DNA of 64,000 nt, from the NCBI RefSeq assembly GCF_003149745.1, contig NZ_QGEG01000003.1, positions 3,473-67,472 on the forward strand, read 5' to 3'. The DNA is from Flagellimonas aquimarina (GTDB lineage Bacteria; Bacteroidota; Bacteroidia; Flavobacteriales; Flavobacteriaceae). Below the pieces are notes generated by a model, which was not told where the DNA came from, made no database searches, and saw only the letters and a program-made list of their open reading frames with translations. Made by a program: the position numbers and the translations under genes. This document shows positions 1 through 8,395 of this stretch, one piece after another (within the stretch, counting starts at the first letter, position 1; every line of letters begins with the position of its first letter).

Positions 1-1
1 G

Positions 2-1380
2 GCAGGGCCAATAGGTCCACAAGGAATACAGGGGATACCAGGGAACGACGGAGCCGATGGGGCACCGGGTCCACAGGGAATACCAGGGAACGACGGAGCT
101 GACGGAGCACCGGGACCTCAAGGAATACAAGGAAACGACGGAGCTGATGGAGCACCGGGACCACAAGGAATACCAGGGAACGATGGAGCCGATGGAGCAC
201 CGGGACCACAGGGAATACCAGGGAACGATGGAGCTGACGGAGCACCGGGACCACAGGGAATACCAGGGAACGATGGAGCCGATGGGGCACCGGGACCTCA
301 AGGAATACCAGGAAACGATGGAGCCGATGGGGCACCGGGTCCACAAGGAATACCAGGAAACGATGGAGCTGACGGAGCACCGGGTCCACAAGGAATACCA
401 GGAAACGATGGAGCCGACGGAGCACCGGGTCCGGCAGGGCCAATAGGTCCACAGGGAATACCAGGAAACGACGGAGCTGATGGAGCACCGGGACCACAGG
501 GAATACCAGGGAACGATGGAGCCGATGGAGCACCGGGACCACAGGGAATACAGGGGATACCAGGAAACGACGGAGCTGACGGAGCACCGGGACCTCAAGG
601 AATACCAGGAAACGACGGAGCTGATGGAGCACCGGGACCACAGGGAATACCAGGGAACGATGGAGCCGATGGGGCACCGGGACCTCAAGGAATACCAGGA
701 AACGACGGAGCTGATGGAGCACCGGGTCCACAGGGAATACAGGGGATACCAGGAAACGACGGAGCTGATGGGGCACCGGGTCCACAGGGAATACCAGGGA
801 ACGACGGAGCTGACGGAGCACCGGGCCCACAAGGAATACAGGGAATACCAGGGAACGATGGAGCACCGGGACCACAGGGAATACAGGGGATACCAGGGAA
901 CGATGGAGCTGACGGAGCACCAGGTCCACAAGGAATACCAGGAAACGATGGAGCTGACGGAGCACCGGGACCACAGGGAATACCAGGGAACGATGGAGCT
1001 GATGGAGCACCGGGTCCGGCAGGGCCAATAGGTCCACAGGGAATACCAGGAAACGACGGAGCCGATGGAGCTGATGGGGCACCGGGACCACAGGGAATAC
1101 CAGGGAACGACGGAGCTGACGGAGCACCGGGACCTCAAGGAATACCAGGAAACGACGGAGCCGATGGGGCACCGGGTCCACAGGGAATACCAGGGAACGA
1201 CGGAGCCGATGGGGCACCGGGTCCACAAGGAATACAGGGGATACCAGGAAACGACGGAGCTGACGGAGCACCGGGACCTCAAGGAATACCAGGAAACGAT
1301 GGAGCCGATGGAGCACCGGGACCACAAGGAATACAGGGGATACCAGGGAATGACGGAGCCGATGGAGCACCGGGACCAAT
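2..1380 (+). repeat. tandem 45/54-bp collagen-coding repeat, about 28 units
   Basis: About 28 copies of a unit containing AAYGAYGGAGCYGAYGGRGCA can be counted by eye. Most units are 45 bp; several are 54 bp because of an extra ATACAGGGG-type triplet triad (GIQ), and one unit near 858 is shortened. A longer marker beginning GGCAGGGCCAATAGGTCCAC recurs at 1, 433 and 1018, which suggests blocks were duplicated on top of single-unit expansion. The tract is visibly GC-richer than its surroundings. All length variants are multiples of three, so the frame is kept. Confidence 0.95.
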
Positions 1381-1930
1381 AGGACCAGAGGGACCTGTAG
1401 GACCACCGCAAACATTAAGCAAAGTAGGTACTACAATTACACTAAGTGATGGAGGGGGATCAGTTGATGAAACTGTAACCAGCTTATCACAAAACAATGG
1501 AACCGGGGCAATCACTTATACCAATGAAAATTCAGTAGACCAAACCGCCAATGTTGTAGGGGCAGAAACTGATAATAGTATAACAGTAGGAGCCAATGGT
1601 GGTGCATATTATGAAAGTCCCATAAAAGCATTTGGAAAAATAGCTTCAAACGGATTAATCTTGAAGGCAACTTCTGGTATTACAGTTACCAAATTAGGTG
1701 GAAATGGCCGTTATCGGGTTAATCTACCATCTGGATTAGTATCGGATGCAAACTATATAATACAATTAACTCAACCAGGAAGAGGTGGTTCAGGAAATGA
1801 TGACCCTGGAATATCATATAATAATCAAACATCATCAAGTTTTGAAGTCATTGTAGGTGATAATGACAATGGTGGGGGAAATCGATTTAGGTTTAATTCT
1901 GAATTTATGTTTACCATTTTAGATCTATAG
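2..1930 (+). CDS. collagen-like Gly-X-Y repeat surface protein (5' partial)
   Basis: The frame is open from the left edge, so the start lies outside the window and 642 residues are visible. Roughly the first 467 residues are an unbroken run of Gly-X-Y triplets built from a 15-residue unit (GPQGIPGNDGADGAP), sometimes lengthened by a GIQ triplet or by a GPAGPI block. A non-repetitive C-terminal region of about 175 residues follows (starts TLSKVGTTITLSDGGG, ends FMFTILDL) and looks beta-rich, as expected for a trimerising or surface-attachment head. Bacterial collagen-like proteins form triple-helical stalks on cell or phage surfaces. No T9SS sorting domain is seen at the C-terminus. The next gene starts 6 bases downstream and encodes a tail-fibre-like secreted protein, so the two are probably co-transcribed. 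A surface or adhesion role is inference. Collagen-like identity is certain from the repeat; function is not. Confidence 0.9.
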   Translation, partial: AGPIGPQGIQGIPGNDGADGAPGPQGIPGNDGADGAPGPQGIQGNDGADGAPGPQGIPGNDGADGAPGPQGIPGNDGADGAPGPQGIPGNDGADGAPGPQGIPGNDGADGAPGPQGIPGNDGADGAPGPQGIPGNDGADGAPGPAGPIGPQGIPGNDGADGAPGPQGIPGNDGADGAPGPQGIQGIPGNDGADGAPGPQGIPGNDGADGAPGPQGIPGNDGADGAPGPQGIPGNDGADGAPGPQGIQGIPGNDGADGAPGPQGIPGNDGADGAPGPQGIQGIPGNDGAPGPQGIQGIPGNDGADGAPGPQGIPGNDGADGAPGPQGIPGNDGADGAPGPAGPIGPQGIPGNDGADGADGAPGPQGIPGNDGADGAPGPQGIPGNDGADGAPGPQGIPGNDGADGAPGPQGIQGIPGNDGADGAPGPQGIPGNDGADGAPGPQGIQGIPGNDGADGAPGPIGPEGPVGPPQTLSKVGTTITLSDGGGSVDETVTSLSQNNGTGAITYTNENSVDQTANVVGAETDNSITVGANGGAYYESPIKAFGKIASNGLILKATSGITVTKLGGNGRYRVNLPSGLVSDANYIIQLTQPGRGGSGNDDPGISYNNQTSSSFEVIVGDNDNGGGNRFRFNSEFMFTILDL

Positions 1931-1936
1931 ATAAAT

Positions 1937-2950
1937 ATGAGAAAAGCATTCGCAATTTTAGTTTTTGTTTTAATGGTCAGCGCTTCTTATGCTCAAATTG
2001 AGGCTGGTTTATTGTTTAGCCTCACTACAGGAAGCACTTCTCAAATAAATTCCATAACTGGCATGCAACAAGGACAAATGTTATTCAATTCAGATACTCG
2101 CGAGCTGTTGGTTTTCAATGGAACTAATTGGGTAACTACTTCAAATTCCAACTGGCTTTTAACAGGAAATGTTGGCAACAATGGATCATTCTTAGGTACA
2201 ACCAATGATGTCAGTATGGATATAAGGTCTAACAATGTTAGTACCATAGAGGTTGGTAGACGACAAACACTGGGGTTAGTCCAAAATTATAATGATTATA
2301 CGGATGGGAATCAATACCTGACTTATCTTAAAGGCGCTAATGGAATTTCAGCATTACAATTTCAAGCAGACGCTGCATCCTTTTATAAACCTATGTTCTT
2401 TACCAATAGCGATGGAAACTTTAGACTTAAAGGGAGTGCAGCAGGCACTGATTTTTTTGAAATCGGATCTAATGGAGTTTCCAATGCTGGGGAATTGGAA
2501 TTTATTATCGCTGATGATGGTGCGGAACCTTTTCTTTTTAAGCGCTTTGATTATAGGGACCAGCAACTTAAAGAGCTTTTTAGGATTCAAGGAAGTGCAA
2601 ACGCCCAAAATGCAAAACCCAGAGTAGGTGTAAATACAGGGCAAATGGCCAATTCCACCTTCGAGGTCAACGGATCCATGTCCACTGCAATTGTAAGAAT
2701 TACAAGCAGTATCACCCTTACAGAAGATCATCATACTATTATCATGACAGGTGGTTCCCCGAATATAACCTTGCCAAATGCGAATAGTTGTCAAGGGAGA
2801 ATTTACATTGTTAAGAATTATTCGGGTGCTACCAGGTCCAGTTCAACCTATAGGGCCGATAATGGAGGTACAAGCACTCAAATACGAAATGGAAGATGCT
2901 ATACTTTTCAGAGCGATGGTGTGGAGTGGCAACAAATAATAAGAGACTAG
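1937..2950 (+). CDS. secreted tail-fibre/adhesin-like protein
   Basis: The 337-residue product starts with a clear Sec signal peptide (MRKAFAILVFVLMVSASYAQ). No enzyme motif is visible. The mature part begins with a segment of the type GQMLFNSDTRELLVFNGTNW, then a GTTNDVSMDIRSNN-like repeat seen in trimeric phage tail-fibre and adhesin heads of Bacteroidota, and ends with a domain containing LTEDHHTIIMTGG and GRIYIVKNYSG that recurs at the C-terminus of such proteins. It lies 6 bases after the collagen-like gene, so the pair probably makes surface fibres together. The family resemblance is by eye; the exact function is unknown. Confidence 0.6.
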   Translation: MRKAFAILVFVLMVSASYAQIEAGLLFSLTTGSTSQINSITGMQQGQMLFNSDTRELLVFNGTNWVTTSNSNWLLTGNVGNNGSFLGTTNDVSMDIRSNNVSTIEVGRRQTLGLVQNYNDYTDGNQYLTYLKGANGISALQFQADAASFYKPMFFTNSDGNFRLKGSAAGTDFFEIGSNGVSNAGELEFIIADDGAEPFLFKRFDYRDQQLKELFRIQGSANAQNAKPRVGVNTGQMANSTFEVNGSMSTAIVRITSSITLTEDHHTIIMTGGSPNITLPNANSCQGRIYIVKNYSGATRSSSTYRADNGGTSTQIRNGRCYTFQSDGVEWQQIIRD

Positions 2951-3040
2951 AATAAACATATAAAGACCAATTTCATAAAATGAACGCAGATAGTTTTGTC
3001 AATGGAATCATTGTGTTATTTCAAACTTATCAATAAGTAA

Positions 3041-4216
3041 ATGTGTAGACCAAAAAAAAATATAAAGCTATATTTCATAGGGTTAAGTTTAACGCTGACT
3101 TTATTCTCATGGGGGCAGGATGCCGTGCATAATTTTGGAAATCTTCAGTTTCATGCAACAGCCTCCGTTGGTTTTCATATTGATTTGATTGATGATGGTG
3201 TTTTTGATGAAAACCGGGGACTAGTAGGTTTTTACAGTCCCAACCAATTAAGAGTTTCTGGGACTTCAAACCCTATTTTTGATGACCTGGAAATTGTTAC
3301 AGAAAATGGGCTAATTCTTGAAACTTGGATGGGGGTCACTAACAACCTAAACTTTGTTGTGGGCGATATTATTACTTCAAAAAATGAAAATACCAATTAC
3401 CTCAATTTCATAGATACTTCATTCTACACGGGTTCTGGAAACCTTACTCATATTAATGGATATGCCGGAGCAACAAACAAAGAATTGATTACTTTTCCTG
3501 TTGGGGATGATAATCGAGTTAGATATCTCACTTTAACATCTGACGCCATTAATAGTTTTGCCAGATGCGCCTATTTTAATGAAGACCCTAACAATCCTAT
3601 TTCTTTAGCCCCACAATTCAATACAGAAAGTAAAGATTTTGACGACCTTCAAATAAGTGAATTGGAATTCTGGTCCTTAGAAAGCAATTTACCCTCAATA
3701 GTTACCTTAACTTGGGACGTTGACAGCAATGCTAACTTATTAGCTGAAGACGTTGAAAATCTTCTAGTGGTTGGTTGGAACAAATTGGAAAACAGATGGG
3801 AAAGATTGGGTAATTCTTTAGTTGTCGGGAATCTGCAAGGAGGTACTATTACTTCTGACACTTTTGTTCCGGACGACTATGAAATTATAACCTTAGGAGG
3901 GACTGACAATTTATTGGAACCTTTTACGGTTTTGGAATTGGACAATTATTTTTTGACTCCCAACAATGACGGTGTAAATGATTTTCTGTTAATCGATGGC
4001 ATTGAAAATGCCCCAAACAACCTTCTTAACATTTACAATCGTTACGGTGTTATGGTCTATTCAAAATTGAATTATTCCAACGAATTCAATGGTAAATCCA
4101 ATCGAAATTCTGTAATTAGCAGAGGTTCTGGGCTGTCAGCAGGAATTTACTTTTATACGCTTACCGTGAACGATACTCGAGAAAAATTTCAAGGGTACAT
4201 GTACATTTCGGATTAA
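3041..4216 (+). CDS. T9SS-secreted protein with gliding-motility-associated C-terminal (CHU_C type B) domain
   Basis: The 391-residue product has an N-terminal signal segment (hydrophobic residues about 9-25, ending SWGQ). The last 90 or so residues form a type B T9SS sorting domain: NYFLTPNNDGVNDFL, then LNIYNRYGVMVYS, then GLSAGIYFYTL, ending GYMYISD. In Bacteroidota this domain directs cargo through the SprA translocon to the cell surface or medium. The rest has no recognised domain but is beta-rich, and cargo of this type is often adhesive. It follows the collagen-like and fibre-like genes with a gap of 90 bases and probably belongs to the same surface-protein block. Confidence 0.8.
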   Translation: MCRPKKNIKLYFIGLSLTLTLFSWGQDAVHNFGNLQFHATASVGFHIDLIDDGVFDENRGLVGFYSPNQLRVSGTSNPIFDDLEIVTENGLILETWMGVTNNLNFVVGDIITSKNENTNYLNFIDTSFYTGSGNLTHINGYAGATNKELITFPVGDDNRVRYLTLTSDAINSFARCAYFNEDPNNPISLAPQFNTESKDFDDLQISELEFWSLESNLPSIVTLTWDVDSNANLLAEDVENLLVVGWNKLENRWERLGNSLVVGNLQGGTITSDTFVPDDYEIITLGGTDNLLEPFTVLELDNYFLTPNNDGVNDFLLIDGIENAPNNLLNIYNRYGVMVYSKLNYSNEFNGKSNRNSVISRGSGLSAGIYFYTLTVNDTREKFQGYMYISD

Positions 4217-4288
4217 AAATAGTCAGCACCTTGATTTGGGGAGACTAAAAAATACTTCTTAACTTGTCCCGTAAACCAAATCCATTCT

Positions 4289-5023
4289 ATGAAAAGGAGG
4301 ACTTTTATCAAAAAAACAGCAGTTTCTGGCCTTGCCTGCACTTTTCCACCAGTTTTAACTCTTAATTCTGACCCAGATTATTCTATTCTTGAACTTATGG
4401 GCAAAGCTGAAATAGAACTTTTTGGAGAGGGCATTAATTTAAGGGAAGAAGCCTATAAAGCTTTTATAAAAATGAAAAAAGCTGCATTTACAGATGGTTT
4501 TGATATTAAAATGGTATCCAGTTTTAGAGATTTTTACAGGCAGGAAGGTATTTGGGAACGAAAGTACTTGCGTTATACAGAGGATGATGGAATGCAACCC
4601 TTGGAGGCCATTGATAAAATAATAGAATATTCAACAATCCCTGGCACCAGCAGGCATCATTGGGGAACAGATATTGACATTATTGATGGGAATCCCAAAG
4701 TCTCTGGGGACGTCCTGGTTCCTGAAAAGTTTGAAGATGGAGGTCCGTTCATGAATTTTAAGGCTTGGTTAGATGAAAACTCAGAAAGTTTTGGTTTTTA
4801 TCTGGTCTATACAGATGAGCCTAAAAGAAGAGGTTTCAAATATGAGCCATGGCATTATAGCTACGCCCCTATATCAATCCCCATGTTGACCGCCTTCAGA
4901 AAAAAGAATATTCTCAAGTTACTTCAAAATGAAGATTTTGTTGGCTGTGAACATTTTACAACCGGATTTCTAAAAACTTATATTCAAAATAATATTTTGG
5001 ATATCAACCGAAACCTGTTATAA
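4289..5023 (+). CDS. D-alanyl-D-alanine carboxypeptidase-like protein, peptidase family M15 (VanY type)
   Basis: The 244-residue product has an N-terminal MKRRTFIKKTAVSG, which resembles a twin-arginine signal, so export to the periplasm is likely. The M15B core is seen at residues 121-130 (SRHHWGTDID, which supplies the zinc His and Asp) and at 186-190 (EPWHY, third zinc His), preceded by SSFRDFYRQ as in VanY enzymes. The family trims D-Ala from peptidoglycan stem peptides or acts as an endopeptidase. Length and motif spacing fit the family. It is followed 40 bases later by an M48 protease gene on the same strand. The exact substrate cannot be told. Confidence 0.85.
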   Translation: MKRRTFIKKTAVSGLACTFPPVLTLNSDPDYSILELMGKAEIELFGEGINLREEAYKAFIKMKKAAFTDGFDIKMVSSFRDFYRQEGIWERKYLRYTEDDGMQPLEAIDKIIEYSTIPGTSRHHWGTDIDIIDGNPKVSGDVLVPEKFEDGGPFMNFKAWLDENSESFGFYLVYTDEPKRRGFKYEPWHYSYAPISIPMLTAFRKKNILKLLQNEDFVGCEHFTTGFLKTYIQNNILDINRNLL

Positions 5024-5062
5024 GCCTTTTTTGTATCTTGAATTCCTAAGAACACTATAACC

Positions 5063-5827
5063 ATGAGAAGAGGAAGTTGGAAAATTCGTATTCTAATAGG
5101 AATCGCTATTGTAGCTTTTGCGTTTATCCAACGTTGTAGCAATAAGGAAGAAAACCCATATACAGGACGGGTTCAAAATATAAATATGACAGCAGACCAA
5201 GAGATTGCCATTGGTTTGCAAAGTGCACCAGAGATGGCGCAACAGCATGGAGGGCTATATCCAGATGAAAGAATGCAAGCCTTGGTGGATGCTGTGGGCA
5301 ATAAGCTTATTCAAAATAGTATAGCAAGAGAAACGCCATATAGGTATGAATTTCATTTGCTGGCCGATGATAGAACCATAAATGCATTTGCGTTACCAGG
5401 TGGACAGTGTTTTATTACTTATGCCCTATTCTCACAACTTACCGAAGCTCAATTGGCCGGTGTACTTGGCCATGAGATTGGCCATGTTATAGGCAGACAC
5501 TCTGCAGAACGAATTGCTGAAAGCAGTTTTTGGCAGACTTTGGCAACAGGAGCATCCGTTGGAGGTGATATGGGTGGTTTGGTGAGTGGTATTGGCCAAA
5601 ATACATTGTTGAAAAACGGAAGGGGCGACGAACTGGAGAGTGATGAGTTGGGAGTGCTTTTTATGATTCAGGCTGGTTACGACCCCTATGAAATGATTAA
5701 GGTTATGGAGATTCTAAAATCTGCCGCTGGTCCAAATAGAGTTCCCGAATTTCAAAGTACCCATCCTGATCCAGAAAACAGGATTGAAAAAATTAAGGAA
5801 GCCATTAAAAAATATTCAGGTCGATAG
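5063..5827 (+). CDS. M48 family metalloprotease, membrane-anchored
   Basis: The 254-residue product carries a hydrophobic N-terminal segment (residues 8-22) followed by QRCSN; the Cys could be lipidated but the lipobox is poor. The catalytic HEIGH is at 137-141 and the third zinc ligand lies in LESDELG near 192-195, the arrangement of BepA/LoiP/Oma1-like M48C peptidases. These act in the periplasm in outer-membrane protein quality control. There are no TPR repeats, unlike BepA, so it is closer to short LoiP-like enzymes. The start gives the only N-terminal anchor. Confidence 0.88.
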   Translation: MRRGSWKIRILIGIAIVAFAFIQRCSNKEENPYTGRVQNINMTADQEIAIGLQSAPEMAQQHGGLYPDERMQALVDAVGNKLIQNSIARETPYRYEFHLLADDRTINAFALPGGQCFITYALFSQLTEAQLAGVLGHEIGHVIGRHSAERIAESSFWQTLATGASVGGDMGGLVSGIGQNTLLKNGRGDELESDELGVLFMIQAGYDPYEMIKVMEILKSAAGPNRVPEFQSTHPDPENRIEKIKEAIKKYSGR

Positions 5828-5944
5828 AATCGGCATGTTCATCGATTAAAACTTCTTATTCCTTAGTTTTGACTACCTTTGGTTAACCCCAAATCCTAAA
5901 TACCTTTCTATAACCTCCTTTGTGCTATCTAACGAGAAGAACAC

Positions 5945-6112
5945 ATGGGAACACTATTACATTTCAAAAGTCTTTATACGGAAGCGTTTGATGACTGCAG
6001 GCCAAGTTTTGTTGTCCTTTTACTAAAAGGATATGCTATATTTTGTGCCATACTACTGTTTATGGCATTATATGCATTTTTATATCGAGCCTTTACTGGG
6101 TTCGAATTTTAA
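5945..6112 (+). CDS. 55-residue single-pass membrane peptide (resembles DUF6747)
   Basis: This short frame encodes a protein starting MGTLLHFKSLYTEAFDD, then one hydrophobic helix (about residues 22-48), ending YRAFTGFEF. The layout (charged amphipathic N-terminus, Cys-Arg-Pro before the helix, R-x-x-T-G-F-x-F end) matches small conserved flavobacterial proteins that I recall as DUF6747; that family name is from memory and unverified. It sits alone between the M48 protease and a terminator. Function is unknown. Confidence 0.6.
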   Translation: MGTLLHFKSLYTEAFDDCRPSFVVLLLKGYAIFCAILLFMALYAFLYRAFTGFEF

Positions 6113-6168
6113 AAAACGAGAATCGTTTACTCTTTTACATGAACACTATAAAAGTAAATGAATAAAAA

Positions 6169-6195
6169 AAGCCCATCCTTTGGATGGGCTTTTTG
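6169..6195. terminator. intrinsic terminator, usable on both strands
   Basis: AAGCCCATCC (6169-6178), loop TTT, then GGATGGGCTT (6182-6191) and a T run. An A run on the left side lets the same hairpin serve the minus-strand ankyrin gene. It lies between two convergent genes. Confidence 0.85.
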
Positions 6196-6216
6196 CTGGA
6201 TGAATAAACTCCTTAA

Positions 6217-6609
6217 TTATTTCTTCATAGCCAATTTAAGTATTTCCATTGCTTCCACCGCATTTGATAGCTCAGCATATTTTTTTGCAGTATAACCTTT
6301 ATCGCATCGCTTTTTAACGTTTGCTCCGTTAGCGATAAGTAGCTCCAAAATTTCCGTTTGATTGTAGCGAGCCGCAAAATGGATTGGAGCCATTCCAAGT
6401 GATTTTTGATTTACATCTTCCCCTAGTTCAATAAGCTTTTTTACTGTTTCAACGTCTCCCTTTACAATTGCTTTGCAAAACGAATTGATTTCAACAGAAA
6501 TTGTTGCTGGGTGTAAATCAGCTTCAAAAGTTGATGTTGTTTCATTGGCGCATACGCCCGTAACCGCCAGCATACACGCCGCCGTTACTGTTAGGATTGT
6601 TTTTTTCAT
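6217..6609 (-). CDS. secreted ankyrin-repeat protein
   Basis: The 130-residue product has a signal peptide (MKKTILTVTAACMLAVTGVCA). Two to three ankyrin repeats follow: one around VKGDVETVKKLIELGEDVN, a canonical one around GMAPIHFAARYNQTEILELL, and a degenerate third around KGYTAKKYAELS. Small periplasmic ankyrin proteins bind partner proteins; no partner is evident here. The gene stands alone on the minus strand, ends at a shared terminator, and has an AT-rich 200-base upstream region. Confidence 0.85.
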   Translation of the reverse strand: MKKTILTVTAACMLAVTGVCANETTSTFEADLHPATISVEINSFCKAIVKGDVETVKKLIELGEDVNQKSLGMAPIHFAARYNQTEILELLIANGANVKKRCDKGYTAKKYAELSNAVEAMEILKLAMKK

Positions 6610-6791
6610 GATGAATAATTTTTGATTATAAATTTAACTTATATAAAAATAGACTCCGCTTATCTTCAAATGTTACAGCATTAACACTTAAATAACTAAA
6701 CTTTAACAACATGATTTTTTTTAACATAAATTATTAACAGATTCGCAAGTAGAAAAGCTTAAAAAGACTAGGGCATCCAGCTAAATCATTA

Positions 6792-6799
6792 TATTTTTG
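6792..6799 (+). promoter_or_regulatory. Bacteroidota-type -7 box for gpmI
   Basis: TATTTTTG matches TAnnTTTG and ends 17 bases before the gpmI start codon. A convincing -33 TTTG is not visible at the usual distance. Confidence 0.45.
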
Positions 6800-6816
6800 G
6801 GGCTCAATACAACACC

Positions 6817-8334
6817 ATGAACAAGAAGACAATCCTAATGATATTGGACGGCTGGGGTAAATCTCCAGACCCAAAAGTTTCTGCCATTGCTCAAGCAAAT
6901 ACCCCATTTGTAGATTCTCTATATACCAAATACCCAAACTCAAATCTACTTACGGACGGAATGAACGTCGGTCTTCCAGAAGGTCAGATGGGAAATAGTG
7001 AAGTGGGGCACATGAACTTAGGGGCAGGAAGGATAGTTTATCAAGATTTAGCCAAAATAAATAAAGCAGTAAAAGAAGACACCCTTAAGCAAGAAGCAGT
7101 TTTAAATGAAGCTTTTGATTATGCCAAGACCAACAATAAGCCCGTACATTTTTTAGGTTTGGTTAGCGATGGTGGTGTTCACAGTCATGTAGACCATCTA
7201 AAAGCTTTAATAAAAGCATGTAATGAAAGTGGAGTGCAAAATTCCTTTGTTCATGCATTTACAGATGGTAGGGATGTAGACCCAAAAAGTGGAAAAGCTT
7301 TTTTACAAGATGTCACCGACTTCTGTTCAGATAAAAATACCAAGCTCGCAACGGTGATCGGAAGGTATTACGCCATGGACCGTGATAAAAGATGGGAGCG
7401 GGTTAAATTGGCCTTTGATGTGATGGTAAATAATAAAGGAGAAAAGGCTAGCGATATTTCTGAGGCCATTCAAAAAAGTTATAATGAAGGTATTACAGAT
7501 GAGTTCATAAAGCCATTGGTCTTAACCGATGCAACATCCAATCCCATAGCCAAAATTGAGAATGGAGATGTTATAATTTTCTTCAATTTTAGAACAGATA
7601 GAGGAAGAGAACTTACACAAGTATTGAGCCAGCAAGATTTTCATGAACAGAACATGCATAAGCTAGATCTGTACTATGTAACCATGACCAATTATGATGA
7701 TTCATTCAAAGGTGTGAAAGTTGTATATGACAAAGAGAACCTAAAAGATACCCTGGGAGAAGTTCTTGCCAGACACGGAAAAAAGCAAATACGTATAGCC
7801 GAAACAGAGAAGTATCCCCATGTAACTTTCTTTTTTAACGGAGGAAGAGAGGAACCTTTTGATGGTGAAAAAAGAATTCTATGTCCTTCGCCCAAAGTGG
7901 CAACCTACGATTTGAAACCAGAAATGAGTGCCTATGAAATTAGGGATGCCATTATACCAGAACTAAAAAAAGGAGAGGCAAGCTTTGTTTGCCTTAATTT
8001 TGCCAACCCAGATATGGTGGGACACACAGGAATTATGGAAGCTGCGATCAAAGCTTGTGAAACTGTAGATGAATGTGCTAAAGATGTCATTACAGCCGGT
8101 TTGGAAAATGGTTATTCAACAATAGTTATTGCCGATCATGGAAATTGCGACACTATGGTAAATCCGGACGGAAGTCCAAACACCGCTCATACCACAAATC
8201 CGGTTCCCCTTATTCTTGTTGATGATGATATCGAAGAGATTAAGGATGGGGTATTAGGTGATATTGCCCCTACCATTTTAAAATTAATTGGAGTTGAAAA
8301 GCCCGCGCTAATGACTCAGGAATCGTTGATATAG
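6817..8334 (+). CDS. gpmI: 2,3-bisphosphoglycerate-independent phosphoglycerate mutase
   Basis: The 505-residue product interconverts 3- and 2-phosphoglycerate in glycolysis and gluconeogenesis in the cytoplasm. It shows the alkaline-phosphatase-superfamily metal site MILDGWG (Asp11), the phosphoserine nucleophile in GNSEVGHMNLGAGR (Ser61), FTDGRDVDP in the phosphotransferase insert, and the C-terminal metal motifs NFANPDMVGHTG and IADHGNCD. Length is normal (about 505-515). It has its own promoter-like -7 box and is followed 61 bases later by map. Confidence 0.98.
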   Translation: MNKKTILMILDGWGKSPDPKVSAIAQANTPFVDSLYTKYPNSNLLTDGMNVGLPEGQMGNSEVGHMNLGAGRIVYQDLAKINKAVKEDTLKQEAVLNEAFDYAKTNNKPVHFLGLVSDGGVHSHVDHLKALIKACNESGVQNSFVHAFTDGRDVDPKSGKAFLQDVTDFCSDKNTKLATVIGRYYAMDRDKRWERVKLAFDVMVNNKGEKASDISEAIQKSYNEGITDEFIKPLVLTDATSNPIAKIENGDVIIFFNFRTDRGRELTQVLSQQDFHEQNMHKLDLYYVTMTNYDDSFKGVKVVYDKENLKDTLGEVLARHGKKQIRIAETEKYPHVTFFFNGGREEPFDGEKRILCPSPKVATYDLKPEMSAYEIRDAIIPELKKGEASFVCLNFANPDMVGHTGIMEAAIKACETVDECAKDVITAGLENGYSTIVIADHGNCDTMVNPDGSPNTAHTTNPVPLILVDDDIEEIKDGVLGDIAPTILKLIGVEKPALMTQESLI

Positions 8335-8382
8335 AGAAAATTATCTAGATTTTTAACACGCCATAATTAATTGATTTCGGCT

Positions 8383-8390
8383 TATCTTTG
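8383..8390 (+). promoter_or_regulatory. Bacteroidota-type -7 box for map, very close to the start codon
   Basis: TATCTTTG fits TAnnTTTG and ends 5 bases before the ATG of map. A transcript starting at the usual distance would be leaderless or nearly so. Confidence 0.5.
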
Positions 8391-8395
8391 CCCTC

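Noticed and set aside
2-1380. CRISPR-like or satellite interpretation of the tandem repeat
   Set aside because: Units are contiguous with no spacers and keep a coding frame with synonymous variation.
57-1382. Long plus-strand frames of the form HRDHREYQGT in the repeat tract
   Set aside because: They are out-of-frame readings of the Gly-X-Y repeat; the unit length is a multiple of three, so alternative frames stay open by construction. The Gly-X-Y frame is the one that continues into a normal C-terminus.
1279-1515. Minus-strand frame with Pro- and Gly-rich repeats
   Set aside because: Antisense reading of the same repeat, ended by chance stops; no start signal or neighbour support.
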